Source: Flavobacterium flavigenum (GTDB lineage: Bacteria; Bacteroidota; Bacteroidia; Flavobacteriales; Flavobacteriaceae). From it: a stretch of DNA of 64,000 bases. The position numbers and the translations under genes were made by a program. This document shows positions 44,107 through 52,362 of the stretch, piece by piece. The stretch covers positions 3,968,001 through 4,032,000 of the forward strand of contig NZ_CP114285.2 of NCBI RefSeq assembly GCF_027111255.2. The letters run 5' to 3'. Position 1 is the first letter of the stretch; every line of letters begins with the position of its first letter. Under the pieces are notes generated by a model that worked only from the letters and a program-made list of their open reading frames with translations, did not search any database and was not told where the DNA came from.

Positions 44107-45075
44107 ATGCAGGAGGAAGAAGAAGAAAGATATCTTCAAATAATAAAAGACAGTAACAGAAAACTTGTGGTTTTAGAATTGTTATCCAATTTCTTTAACC
44201 ACAAGGATCTTGTCGGAATTTTGGTAAGGACAAAAATCATTCATACTCTTTTTGAAAAGAACCGAATATTAGATATTAATAAATTAGAGCTCTTTCATAT
44301 TCAGTTTACAAGCAGTCTTATTGATCTGTTTCAAAAAATCAAAAAATCAAAAGAACAGCAGTATGTTTTAATCAGCGATGAAATATATATTAATGAAGAT
44401 ATTTTATCAAAATTAAAACTGGAAATAGGAGAAAGTAAGTTTGCCAGACAAATGCAGCTGCATGCTCAAAATATGTCCAGAAAGATAGAAGAACTCTATC
44501 AGCTGTTTGTTTCTGAAAAAGATGTTTTTTTTAATTGGAATGATATAATCACTTTTTCTCAAAGTATTCAGGCCGAATATTACAGGGAAATTACAATTGA
44601 ACAGTACGAAAAACTGTCGCAGCTGAATAAAAGTGTGTATGAAAATCCATATGCGAGATTTGAAAAAAAACTTCTTGGGCGTTTGAATATCCTGAATTTC
44701 AAAATTAAGTTTTCCTGCGGACTGGTTTGTAATAATGAAATAATTGAGGTTTATGAGTTTAGGGATTCTAACGATAAATTTGTTTTTGTAGCCAATGAAA
44801 AATCATTTTATTTTTTGAACGAAGAAGTTGCAAAAGATATTGATATTTCGAAAAACGGATCCGCAAAAGAAGAAATTATAAGAGGTCTGAAAAATAAAAA
44901 TGCAGAATTGAAGCGCGAACTAAGTGTCATAAAAACAACGCTGCCCGAAAATGTTTTAGAAGTATTAAAGGAATATCATGAAAAAATTTCATCGGTAGAT
45001 TTTCTGGAAGAACTCCAAAATGTTGATGAACAAACCAATATTTTAAAAACAATGTTGAATATAAATATTAATTAA
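44107..45075 (+). CDS. Ter-island protein of unknown family
   Basis: A 322-residue protein not recognised. The N-terminal third is helical (QIIKDSNRKLVVLELLSNFFNHKDLVGILVR). The centre has beta-type segments (LNILNFKIKFSCGLVCNNEIIEVYEF, FVFVANEKSFYFLNEEVA). The C-terminus is a coiled coil (KEEIIRGLKNKNAELKRELSVIKTTL). No signal peptide or membrane segment. Location between telA and a second TerD pair implies a structural or scaffold role in the Ter system. Confidence 0.65.
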   Translation: MQEEEEERYLQIIKDSNRKLVVLELLSNFFNHKDLVGILVRTKIIHTLFEKNRILDINKLELFHIQFTSSLIDLFQKIKKSKEQQYVLISDEIYINEDILSKLKLEIGESKFARQMQLHAQNMSRKIEELYQLFVSEKDVFFNWNDIITFSQSIQAEYYREITIEQYEKLSQLNKSVYENPYARFEKKLLGRLNILNFKIKFSCGLVCNNEIIEVYEFRDSNDKFVFVANEKSFYFLNEEVAKDIDISKNGSAKEEIIRGLKNKNAELKRELSVIKTTLPENVLEVLKEYHEKISSVDFLEELQNVDEQTNILKTMLNININ

Positions 45076-45084
45076 AGATATAAA

Positions 45085-45636
45085 ATGGCAATTAACTTAG
45101 AAAAAGGACAAAGACAAAGTATTGATGCACCAAAGTTTACGGTAGGTCTTGGATGGGATAGTAATTCAAGTAACACGGGTTCAAGTTTTGATGTGGATGC
45201 TTCAGTATTTTTAGTTGGTGCAAACGGAAAAATTCCGAATGACAACCATTTTGTTTATTATAATAATTTAAAATCACCTGATGGGGCAGTAGTTCATACA
45301 GGAGATAATTTAACCGGAGATGGTGATGGAGATGATGAAAAAATCCAGATAGATTTATCGGTAATCTCTCCAGATGTTCAGGAAATTTCTTTTGTCGTAA
45401 CGATTCATCAGGCAGATACAAAAAGACAGAATTTTGGGCAGATCAGAAATTCATTCATCAGAATTCTGGATCAGACAAATACTGAATTGGTTAAGTATGA
45501 ATTGGATGAAGATTTTTCTATTGAAACTGCAGTAGAATTTGGAAGAATTTATAAAAGAAACAATGAGTGGAAATTTGAAGCAGTTGGTATAGGAATGAAA
45601 GGTGGTTTACAAGATTATTTGAATAAATATAACTAA
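45085..45636 (+). CDS. terD: TerD-family stress protein, copy 4 (short type)
   Basis: A 183-residue TerD domain. GLGWDSNSSNTGSSFDVDASVFLV, HTGDNLTGDGDGDDEKIQIDL and DEDFSIETAVEFGRIYKRN are intact. Very similar to copy 2 at residues level, including the C-terminal GGLQDYLNKYN versus GGLEDYLNKYN, so the two arose by duplication. Confidence 0.93.
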   Translation: MAINLEKGQRQSIDAPKFTVGLGWDSNSSNTGSSFDVDASVFLVGANGKIPNDNHFVYYNNLKSPDGAVVHTGDNLTGDGDGDDEKIQIDLSVISPDVQEISFVVTIHQADTKRQNFGQIRNSFIRILDQTNTELVKYELDEDFSIETAVEFGRIYKRNNEWKFEAVGIGMKGGLQDYLNKYN

Positions 45637-45656
45637 TTTAAAACCAATTAAAAAGT

Positions 45657-46316
45657 ATGGCAATTAACTTAACCAAAGGACAAAAAATTGATTTGCGAAA
45701 ATCAAGCGGTGAAACCTTAACCAATTTTTGCGTTGGTGTAAACTGGGGTGCAATTGAAACAAAAGGTTTTTTAGGATTATCAAAAAATGTAACAGAAGTA
45801 GACTTAGATTTAAGCTGTGTACTTATTGATGACCAAAACAAACTTTGTGACCACTTATATTCTCCATTGTACAGAGCCGAAGTTTTACAGCAATTTGGTC
45901 TGCCAAAAGGTAAATTGATAACTGTTGACAATGCTCTAAAGCATACCGGAGATGATCTTGCCGGGGATACCGGTGGAGACGATGGTTTGGATAATGAAAT
46001 TATTACCGTAGACCTTTCTAAAGTTGATGCCAAAGTAAGCCAGATATTTTTCTTTTTAAACAATGCAGGAAAAGAAGATTTCTCTCAAATCCCGTATGCA
46101 AAAATCAGAATGTATGAAGGTACTCCAACAAGAGTAACTTCAGAATTTGCTTCTTACAATGTTTCGGCTGAAGCGCAGTATGTAAACAAACGTTCTATTA
46201 TTATGGGTAAATTATACAAACGTAATGGAGAATGGAAGTTCAGTGCAATTGGAGATCCTACAGATGATACTTTCTTAGGGCAGACTATTCACAAAATTGT
46301 AGAATCCTACCTATAA
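45657..46316 (+). CDS. TerD-family stress protein, copy 5 (long type)
   Basis: A 219-residue member of the same subtype as copy 3. FCVGVNWGAIETKGFLGLSKNVTEVDLDLSC and HTGDDLAGDTGGDDGLDNEIITVDL are conserved. It has an insertion around residues 65-85 (DHLYSPLYRAEVLQQFGL). With copy 4 it forms the second TerD dyad. Confidence 0.9.
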   Translation: MAINLTKGQKIDLRKSSGETLTNFCVGVNWGAIETKGFLGLSKNVTEVDLDLSCVLIDDQNKLCDHLYSPLYRAEVLQQFGLPKGKLITVDNALKHTGDDLAGDTGGDDGLDNEIITVDLSKVDAKVSQIFFFLNNAGKEDFSQIPYAKIRMYEGTPTRVTSEFASYNVSAEAQYVNKRSIIMGKLYKRNGEWKFSAIGDPTDDTFLGQTIHKIVESYL

Positions 46317-46383
46317 TATACATTTACATTATTACCGTTTTAAATTTTTGTAATTCTATTATCAATCATTTTTGCAAGGTTAT

Positions 46384-47019
46384 ATGAGAAGACTACCCGT
46401 ATATTTTTTATTAGACACGTCTGGTTCCATGTACGGCGAACCTATTCAGGCACTTAATAACGCTTTGAGCGGCATGATCAATACATTACGCTCAGATGCA
46501 CAAGCCTTAGATTCGCTGTGGATCAGTATTATAACTTTTGACAGAGAAGTAAAAGAAATTGTGCCTTTGACAGAATTGGTTCATTTTCAACTTCCAGAAA
46601 TAACCTGTCCACAAAGTGGTCCAACCAATACTGGCGCAGGATTAGAATTTGTACTTCAAAAAGTTAAAACTGAAGTAATAAAAAGTTCTCCAACCCAAAA
46701 AGGAGACTGGAAACCTTTACTTTTTGTATTTACTGACGGAAAACCTTCGGATATTCAGTTATATAGAGAAAAAATTACAGAAATAAAAGCACAGGATTTT
46801 GCTGCTGTCGTAGGCTGTGCTGCCGGTCATATGGCAAACGACAGCATTCTTAAAGAACTTACAGATAATGTAGTACATCTGGATTCTGCTGATAGTTCTA
46901 CATTGAAGCAATTTTTTAAATGGGTTTCTGAAACAATTGAGCAAGGAAACAAAAGCCAGGGAACAGGAGAAAACGTAACACTGCCTCCGCCGCCGAGCGA
47001 AATTACCGTTGTGATTTAA
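46384..47019 (+). CDS. terY: TerY-type von Willebrand factor A protein, copy 1
   Basis: A protein of 211 residues from the ATG at 46384. The VWA metal-ion site is complete: DTSGS (residues 11-15), Thr in GPTNTGAG, and FTDGKPSD. It lacks the zinc-ribbon tail of copy 2. The TerY VWA proteins are thought to act as metal-dependent adaptors with the kinase and phosphatase encoded downstream. Confidence 0.92.
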   Translation: MRRLPVYFLLDTSGSMYGEPIQALNNALSGMINTLRSDAQALDSLWISIITFDREVKEIVPLTELVHFQLPEITCPQSGPTNTGAGLEFVLQKVKTEVIKSSPTQKGDWKPLLFVFTDGKPSDIQLYREKITEIKAQDFAAVVGCAAGHMANDSILKELTDNVVHLDSADSSTLKQFFKWVSETIEQGNKSQGTGENVTLPPPPSEITVVI

Positions 47020-47090
47020 TCTAAAAAAACAACGTAATCTCATAAAAACCTTTTTGTTATTATTTCTAAGCTCTTTAAAACTCCTTTAAA

Positions 47091-48143
47091 ATGAGAAGAC
47101 TACCTATATATTTTTTAATTGATATTTCAGAATCAATGGTTGGCGAACCTATCCAGCAAGTTGAAGAAGGTTTAGCGACAATTATTCAGGCATTAAAAAC
47201 AGATCCGCATGCATTAGAGACTGTTTATGTGTCGATTATAGTTTTTGCAGGCCAGCCCAAAACATTGGTTCCGTTACAAGAAATAGTTAGTTTTTATCCT
47301 CCGAAGTTTCCAATCGGGAGCGGTACATCTTTGAGTAAAGGTTTAGGACATTTGATGTTCGAATTAAGAAGTAATATTGTAAAAACGACTTATGAAGTAA
47401 AAGGAGATTGGAAACCAATTGTATTTTTATTTACAGACGGCGTTCCGACAGACGATACAAAAGCAGCAATCAATGAATGGAAAACAAATTGGCAGCGAAC
47501 TGCAAACCTAATTGCAGTGTCTTTTGGAGACGAAACAGATAATCAATTACTTGGAGAGCTGACAGAAAACGTACTTCATTTTAAAAATACAAATGCACAG
47601 TCTTATAAAGAGTTTTTTAGATGGGTTACAGATTCTATAAAAACCAGCAGTATTAGTGTAGAAAATAATGCATCTGGTTTTGAATTGGCAAAATTAGACG
47701 GCGAAACACTTTCTAAAATAGATTTGACCAAAGCAGAGCCAATCAAACAATATGTTGATGACAATTTTGTGGTATTAAACGGAAAATGTCAAAATACAAA
47801 AAGGCCTTATTTAATGAAGTACCGTAAAACACTTGCACCGTCAATTTATGCAGGTATTGAATTGGCTTCAAAAAATTATAAAATGGTTGGAGCGTATCAG
47901 GTTGATAATTCTTATTTTGAATTGGCCGATAGCACAACATTTAACACTAAAGTTAATACCGAAGAACTGATTGGAAATCCGACTTGTCCGTGCTGTGGTA
48001 ATCAAATTGCATTTGCTGTTTGTATTTGCGAAAAAATACATTGTATTGGAGACGAACAAATTAGTACTTGTCCATGGTGTAATAATCAAGGTTCTTACGG
48101 ATATGGAGAAGGCGGTTTTGATGTTAATAGAACGCAAGGATAA
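47091..48143 (+). CDS. terY: TerY-type VWA protein with C-terminal zinc-binding domain, copy 2
   Basis: A 350-residue protein. The VWA part (about 1-200) has DISES and FTDGVPTDD. The C-terminal TerY-C domain contains paired Cys clusters, CPCCGNQ, CICEKIHCIGDE and CPWCNNQ (about residues 300-335), a predicted zinc ribbon/FHA-binding tail. It is followed 18 bases later by the PP2C phosphatase. Confidence 0.93.
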   Translation: MRRLPIYFLIDISESMVGEPIQQVEEGLATIIQALKTDPHALETVYVSIIVFAGQPKTLVPLQEIVSFYPPKFPIGSGTSLSKGLGHLMFELRSNIVKTTYEVKGDWKPIVFLFTDGVPTDDTKAAINEWKTNWQRTANLIAVSFGDETDNQLLGELTENVLHFKNTNAQSYKEFFRWVTDSIKTSSISVENNASGFELAKLDGETLSKIDLTKAEPIKQYVDDNFVVLNGKCQNTKRPYLMKYRKTLAPSIYAGIELASKNYKMVGAYQVDNSYFELADSTTFNTKVNTEELIGNPTCPCCGNQIAFAVCICEKIHCIGDEQISTCPWCNNQGSYGYGEGGFDVNRTQG

Positions 48144-48161
48144 TAGTTAAGGATAATATTT

Positions 48162-49571
48162 ATGGAAGAGACCAAAAGATATCTTTATTCCTTTTTATCT
48201 CAAAATAAAATAGACATTCCAGAAAGTAAACAGCAGCTTTTTGAGGATTTTATTCATAATGAATCAAACATTAATGCTGTAAAAATAATTAAAGAAAAAC
48301 AGCAGATGATTATGAGCAATTGGATGTTGAAAAATCGAATTGATGATATTATAAATCAGTCTGTTTTTTTGCCAAACGGAACTGTCAATAAAGTTTATGA
48401 AGCAAAAATTGATTTTGACCAATTACAATGGCATGATGTTGTTTTTTATGAAATTAAAAACTTAGAAGATACCGGACTTTCTTTTGATAATGATAAAAAA
48501 ATCATTCACGGAACTCCCAAAATAAATGGTGATTTTAAAATAAAATTCCATTTTAAAGTAAAGATAAGCGAAGAGGATGAAGAATCGGTTTTAAACGAAA
48601 AAAACATCACCCTTATCATCAATCCAGATCCAAAATCATTGTGGAAAAATATTGAAAGCGATCAAAATGCACCTTTCAATAAAAAAGATATTGATACAAT
48701 TTCGGATAGATTTTTAGATAAAAAAATTGTTGCCGTTTCTAAAAGAGGCAGAAGCCACGCCAATGCTGGTTCTTTTAGAGAAGACGATTTTGCGTTAAGA
48801 AATTTTTCGAACGGATGGAGTATTTTAGCGGTTTCTGACGGAGCTGGTTCTGCTTCTTTATCCAGAAAAGGATCAAAATTAGCTTGTGAAACTGTTGTTC
48901 AATATTTTGAAGAAAATTTAGATCGAGAAAATCTAAGCGAATTAGACCAGATATTTTTCAATTATAAAAATAAAATAGACGAAGAATCAATAAATAAAAT
49001 AGATCATTTTGTTTATGAAAGCTTATCAAAAGCGGCTCATTTCGTCAATCAAAAAATAGAAGAGTTTGCCAAAAATATTGACGAAGAAATAAATAAATTT
49101 CACTCGACATTAATTTTTGCGTTGGTAAAAAAATATGAATTTGGTTATGCTGTTTTGACCTTTGGAGTCGGCGACTGTCCGATTGTTTTAGTGAATAAAA
49201 ATTGTACAGAAATAACTTTGATGAATGTTATAGATGTTGGAGAATTTGGAGGAGGAACACGATTTATTACAATGCCGGAAATTTTTCAAAACGAAAATTA
49301 TCCATCACGTTTCGGTTTTAAATTAGTTGATGATTTTTCATATTTGATGTTAATGACAGACGGAATTTACGATCCGAAATTTGTTGTAGAAGCGAATCTT
49401 GAAAAAATTGAAAAATGGCAAGAGTTTCTCTCCGATTTAAATGGAAATAATGAAGACAATGCCAAAGTTGATTTTAAAAATGATTCAGATATTGAAGCGC
49501 AGCTTTCTACTTGGATGGATTTCTGGAGTCCTGGAAATCATGATGACAGGACTTTGGTTATAATTTATTAA
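48162..49571 (+). CDS. PP2C-family serine/threonine phosphatase
   Basis: A 469-residue protein. An N-terminal region (about 1-165) of uncertain fold includes a beta-rich segment like an immunoglobulin/cadherin module (GTVNKVYEAKIDF, FDNDKKIIHGTPKINGDFKIKFHFKVKI), resembling putative-Ig domains. The phosphatase domain follows with REDDF, VSDGAGSAS, GVGDCP, MTDGIYDP and a final DDRT. The metal-binding Asp residues are intact. With the kinase downstream it forms the phospho-signalling pair of the TerY-P triad. Confidence 0.9.
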   Translation: MEETKRYLYSFLSQNKIDIPESKQQLFEDFIHNESNINAVKIIKEKQQMIMSNWMLKNRIDDIINQSVFLPNGTVNKVYEAKIDFDQLQWHDVVFYEIKNLEDTGLSFDNDKKIIHGTPKINGDFKIKFHFKVKISEEDEESVLNEKNITLIINPDPKSLWKNIESDQNAPFNKKDIDTISDRFLDKKIVAVSKRGRSHANAGSFREDDFALRNFSNGWSILAVSDGAGSASLSRKGSKLACETVVQYFEENLDRENLSELDQIFFNYKNKIDEESINKIDHFVYESLSKAAHFVNQKIEEFAKNIDEEINKFHSTLIFALVKKYEFGYAVLTFGVGDCPIVLVNKNCTEITLMNVIDVGEFGGGTRFITMPEIFQNENYPSRFGFKLVDDFSYLMLMTDGIYDPKFVVEANLEKIEKWQEFLSDLNGNNEDNAKVDFKNDSDIEAQLSTWMDFWSPGNHDDRTLVIIY

Positions 49572-49573
49572 TA

Positions 49574-51085
49574 ATGAATATAGTTACAGTACAATCCATA
49601 AACGATACCAGCAAGTCTTATCAATTTGAAGATAATGGCGAACCGATGCGCGGCGGTGTAAAAGACGTTTATTTTAGTCCAGACAAAAGATACGTTGTTG
49701 CTATTTTTAGAGAACAGCTGGATGATAACCAAAAAGAAAGACTGCAGCGAATAACCAATAAATATTTTGATCAGATTCAAAAAGGAGAAGCCAGCGATTA
49801 TTATATAAATGATATCTTCAGATGGCCGACAGATGTTATCACTTATAAAGGCTTAACTGGAGTTATTGTACCGCTTTATAAACCTAAATTTTTCTTTAGA
49901 AAAGGATATCAAACCAGCGATTTAATTCAAGGAAAAGAAAAACACGGATTATGGTTTTCGAGTTCAAAATTTAGAAATCCGCATTATCCTTTGCGTATTG
50001 CAAATTCAGAATTAGGAGACTGGCTGAGTTATTTTCAGATTTGTGTAAACCTTACGCGCGGCGTTAAAAAAATGCACGCAATGGGTCTATCACATTCCGA
50101 TTTGTCACATAATAATGTTTTAGTAGATCCAATCGAAAAATCGGCGTGTATAATTGATATTGACGGTTTGGTTGTTCCCGGATTATTTCCTGCCGAAGTA
50201 ATCGGAACACCTGGTTTTATAGCGCCAGAAGTACTTGCCACAAAACATTTACATAAAACAGATCCTGAAAGAAAACTGCCAAACAGATTAACCGATCTGC
50301 ATTCGCTTCCTATTCTGATTTATATGTTTTTATTGCACAGACATCCTTTAAAAGGAGGAAAGGTTCATGATCTTGATACCGAAAAAGATGATTTGTTGTC
50401 AATGGGAGAAAAGGCAATTTTTATAGAACACCCGACAGATGCGACTAACAGACCAAAAATCAATCAGGTTTCAAAATGGGATTTACCTTGGGCAGATATC
50501 AGCAAATTACCGTATACCATTACAGGGCCGTATTTAAAAGCATTATTTGATAAAGTTTTCATAGACGGACTTCACGATCCGAAGCAGAGACCAACTGCAG
50601 AAGAGTGGGAAACAGCGCTTTTGAAAACGACAGATTTAATGCAGAAATGCCATAATACCTATTGCGAGCAAAAATGGTATGTTTTTGATAATACAAACAG
50701 ACCAAAATGCCCTTTTTGCAGTACGGCTCATGAAGGAACATTACCCGTTTTAGACCTGTATTATCAGTTTCAGGAAACAACCTGGAAGCCCGAGAATCAC
50801 AGATTGATGGTTTATAATGATCAATATTTGTTTCAATGGCATGTTAATCGTAATATTGCCAGAAATGAGAAATTAACCCTGCTGCAAAAAGTGCCAGTAG
50901 GTTATTTTACGTTCTTTAAGGACAAATGGGTAATGGTAAATCAAAAACTCACATCTTTAAAAGATTTAACAGAAAACAAAGAAATTCCGATAGGAACAAT
51001 GGTCGAACTTACACACGGGAAAAAAATATTGCTTTCGAATGAAGAAGGAGGAAGAGTAATCGTAGTAACAATGGCTAATACATAA
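49574..51085 (+). CDS. Atypical protein kinase of the TerY-P triad, with C-terminal zinc-binding segment
   Basis: A 503-residue protein starting two bases after the phosphatase. The catalytic loop HSDLSHNN (174-181, Asp176 and Asn181) and the metal motif DIDG (195-198) are present, as is GTPGFIAPEV. The beta-3 Lys of the usual VAIK motif reads AIF (VVAIFRE, about 41-47), so the Lys may come from another site. After the kinase domain lies a zinc-ribbon candidate (CHNTYCEQKW, CPFCST) and an additional beta-rich domain. It probably phosphorylates partners in the Ter system. Confidence 0.85.
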   Translation: MNIVTVQSINDTSKSYQFEDNGEPMRGGVKDVYFSPDKRYVVAIFREQLDDNQKERLQRITNKYFDQIQKGEASDYYINDIFRWPTDVITYKGLTGVIVPLYKPKFFFRKGYQTSDLIQGKEKHGLWFSSSKFRNPHYPLRIANSELGDWLSYFQICVNLTRGVKKMHAMGLSHSDLSHNNVLVDPIEKSACIIDIDGLVVPGLFPAEVIGTPGFIAPEVLATKHLHKTDPERKLPNRLTDLHSLPILIYMFLLHRHPLKGGKVHDLDTEKDDLLSMGEKAIFIEHPTDATNRPKINQVSKWDLPWADISKLPYTITGPYLKALFDKVFIDGLHDPKQRPTAEEWETALLKTTDLMQKCHNTYCEQKWYVFDNTNRPKCPFCSTAHEGTLPVLDLYYQFQETTWKPENHRLMVYNDQYLFQWHVNRNIARNEKLTLLQKVPVGYFTFFKDKWVMVNQKLTSLKDLTENKEIPIGTMVELTHGKKILLSNEEGGRVIVVTMANT

Positions 51086-51117
51086 CTTTAAAAATTAACT
51101 TAATTAATATCTAAAAA

Positions 51118-52116
51118 ATGAATCAACACCCAATTTTTTCGGAACATCCCGGTTTAATTGTCGTTTTCGCGATCGCAGTAGTCATTATGCTTTTACTGGA
51201 TTTAGGAATCTTCAACAAAAAAAGCCACGTCGTAACCAATAAAGAAGCGATCACGTGGTCATTAGTATGGATCAGTTTAGCCATGATTTTTAGTGGTTTG
51301 GTATATCACTATGCCGGAGCAGCGAAGTTCTATGAGTTTCAATCAGCTTATTGGATAGAAAAAGCGCTTTCTGTTGATAACCTTTTCGTATTCATATTAG
51401 TATTTAAGTTTTTTGATGTTGCAAATAATAACAAGCATAAAGTCTTATTTTGGGGAATTATTGGAGCATTAGTTCTAAGAGCGATTTTCATTTTCTCTGG
51501 AGCATTCTTAATCGAATTAACGTATCTAAACAAACTTTTAAGCCTTGCAGGAATAGAAGGATTTAAGTATGATATTAATCTAATTATGACTGCTTTTGGT
51601 TTATTCTTGGTGTATGCAGGAATCAAATCATGGTCTTCTGGAGATGATGACGACGATGAAGATTATAACAACACAAGAGGAGCAAGATTGATTAGAAAGT
51701 TTTTTAGCGTAAGTGATAAATACGACGGCGATAAATTCTTTACATTCGAAAACGGAAAAAAATTAGCAACGCCGCTTTTAGTAGTTGTGGCAGTAATCGA
51801 GTTTACCGATTTATTGTTTGCAGTAGATTCTATCCCGGCCATTTTTGCCATTTCAAACGATCCGTTTATTCTTTATACTTCTAACATCTTCGCAATTTTA
51901 GGACTTAGAGCATTGTTTTTCTTACTAGATAACTTCATTCACTTATTCAGTAAATTACAATACGGATTGGCCATTATCTTATCTTTCATTGGTATCAAGA
52001 TGATCATTTCTCCATTCTACCACATCGATTCAATCTATTCTTTATTGGTAATCGGAGGCGTATTGATTATTTCAGTAGTAGCATCTATTATGTTCCCTGA
52101 ACCAAAAGAAGCTTAA
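51118..52116 (+). CDS. terC: TerC-family integral membrane protein
   Basis: A 332-residue protein with about seven to nine membrane helices. SVDNLFVFILVFKFF and EFTDLLFAVDSIPAIFAISNDPFILYTSNIFAILGLRALFF are TerC signatures, with acidic residues in the membrane probably binding metal ions. A long acidic loop (GDDDDDED) lies in the middle. TerC proteins take part in metal (manganese) efflux and in tellurite resistance. It ends the Ter island, 33 bases after the kinase. Confidence 0.93.
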   Translation: MNQHPIFSEHPGLIVVFAIAVVIMLLLDLGIFNKKSHVVTNKEAITWSLVWISLAMIFSGLVYHYAGAAKFYEFQSAYWIEKALSVDNLFVFILVFKFFDVANNNKHKVLFWGIIGALVLRAIFIFSGAFLIELTYLNKLLSLAGIEGFKYDINLIMTAFGLFLVYAGIKSWSSGDDDDDEDYNNTRGARLIRKFFSVSDKYDGDKFFTFENGKKLATPLLVVVAVIEFTDLLFAVDSIPAIFAISNDPFILYTSNIFAILGLRALFFLLDNFIHLFSKLQYGLAIILSFIGIKMIISPFYHIDSIYSLLVIGGVLIISVVASIMFPEPKEA

Positions 52117-52153
52117 TTCAAAAAATAACGCAAACAAATTCCCGCGTTTATAT

Positions 52154-52187
52154 AAACGGATTGATTTTAGTATCAATCCGTTTTTTT
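52154..52187 (+). terminator. Terminator after terC
   Basis: A 12-base stem AAACGGATTGAT / ATCAATCCGTTT with a 6-base loop and seven T. Confidence 0.88.
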
Positions 52188-52245
52188 GTGTTTAAGAAAT
52201 ACAAAAGCGATTGGTTTTGAGGAGCGAAACTTCAATTAAAAGTTA

Positions 52246-52253
52246 TACTTTTG
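52246..52253 (+). promoter_or_regulatory. Promoter -7 element of the ABC-F gene
   Basis: TACTTTTG matches TAnnTTTG. The ATG is 110 bases further on, giving a long leader that contains a hairpin at 52323-52341. Confidence 0.5.
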
Positions 52254-52322
52254 CACTTTCAAAATCGTAATTCAAAAAAGCACATTCAAAAAGCTTTTTC
52301 AGACGGTAATTTAATAAACAAC

Positions 52323-52341
52323 AATGGTTTCGTAAACCATT
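52323..52341 (+). promoter_or_regulatory. Leader hairpin upstream of the ABC-F gene
   Basis: AATGGTTT-CGT-AAACCATT is a perfect 8-base stem with a 3-base loop, 21 bases before the ATG. It may fold in the mRNA leader and affect expression. Confidence 0.4.
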
Positions 52342-52362
52342 CTATTTTACAGCAATCAAGTT

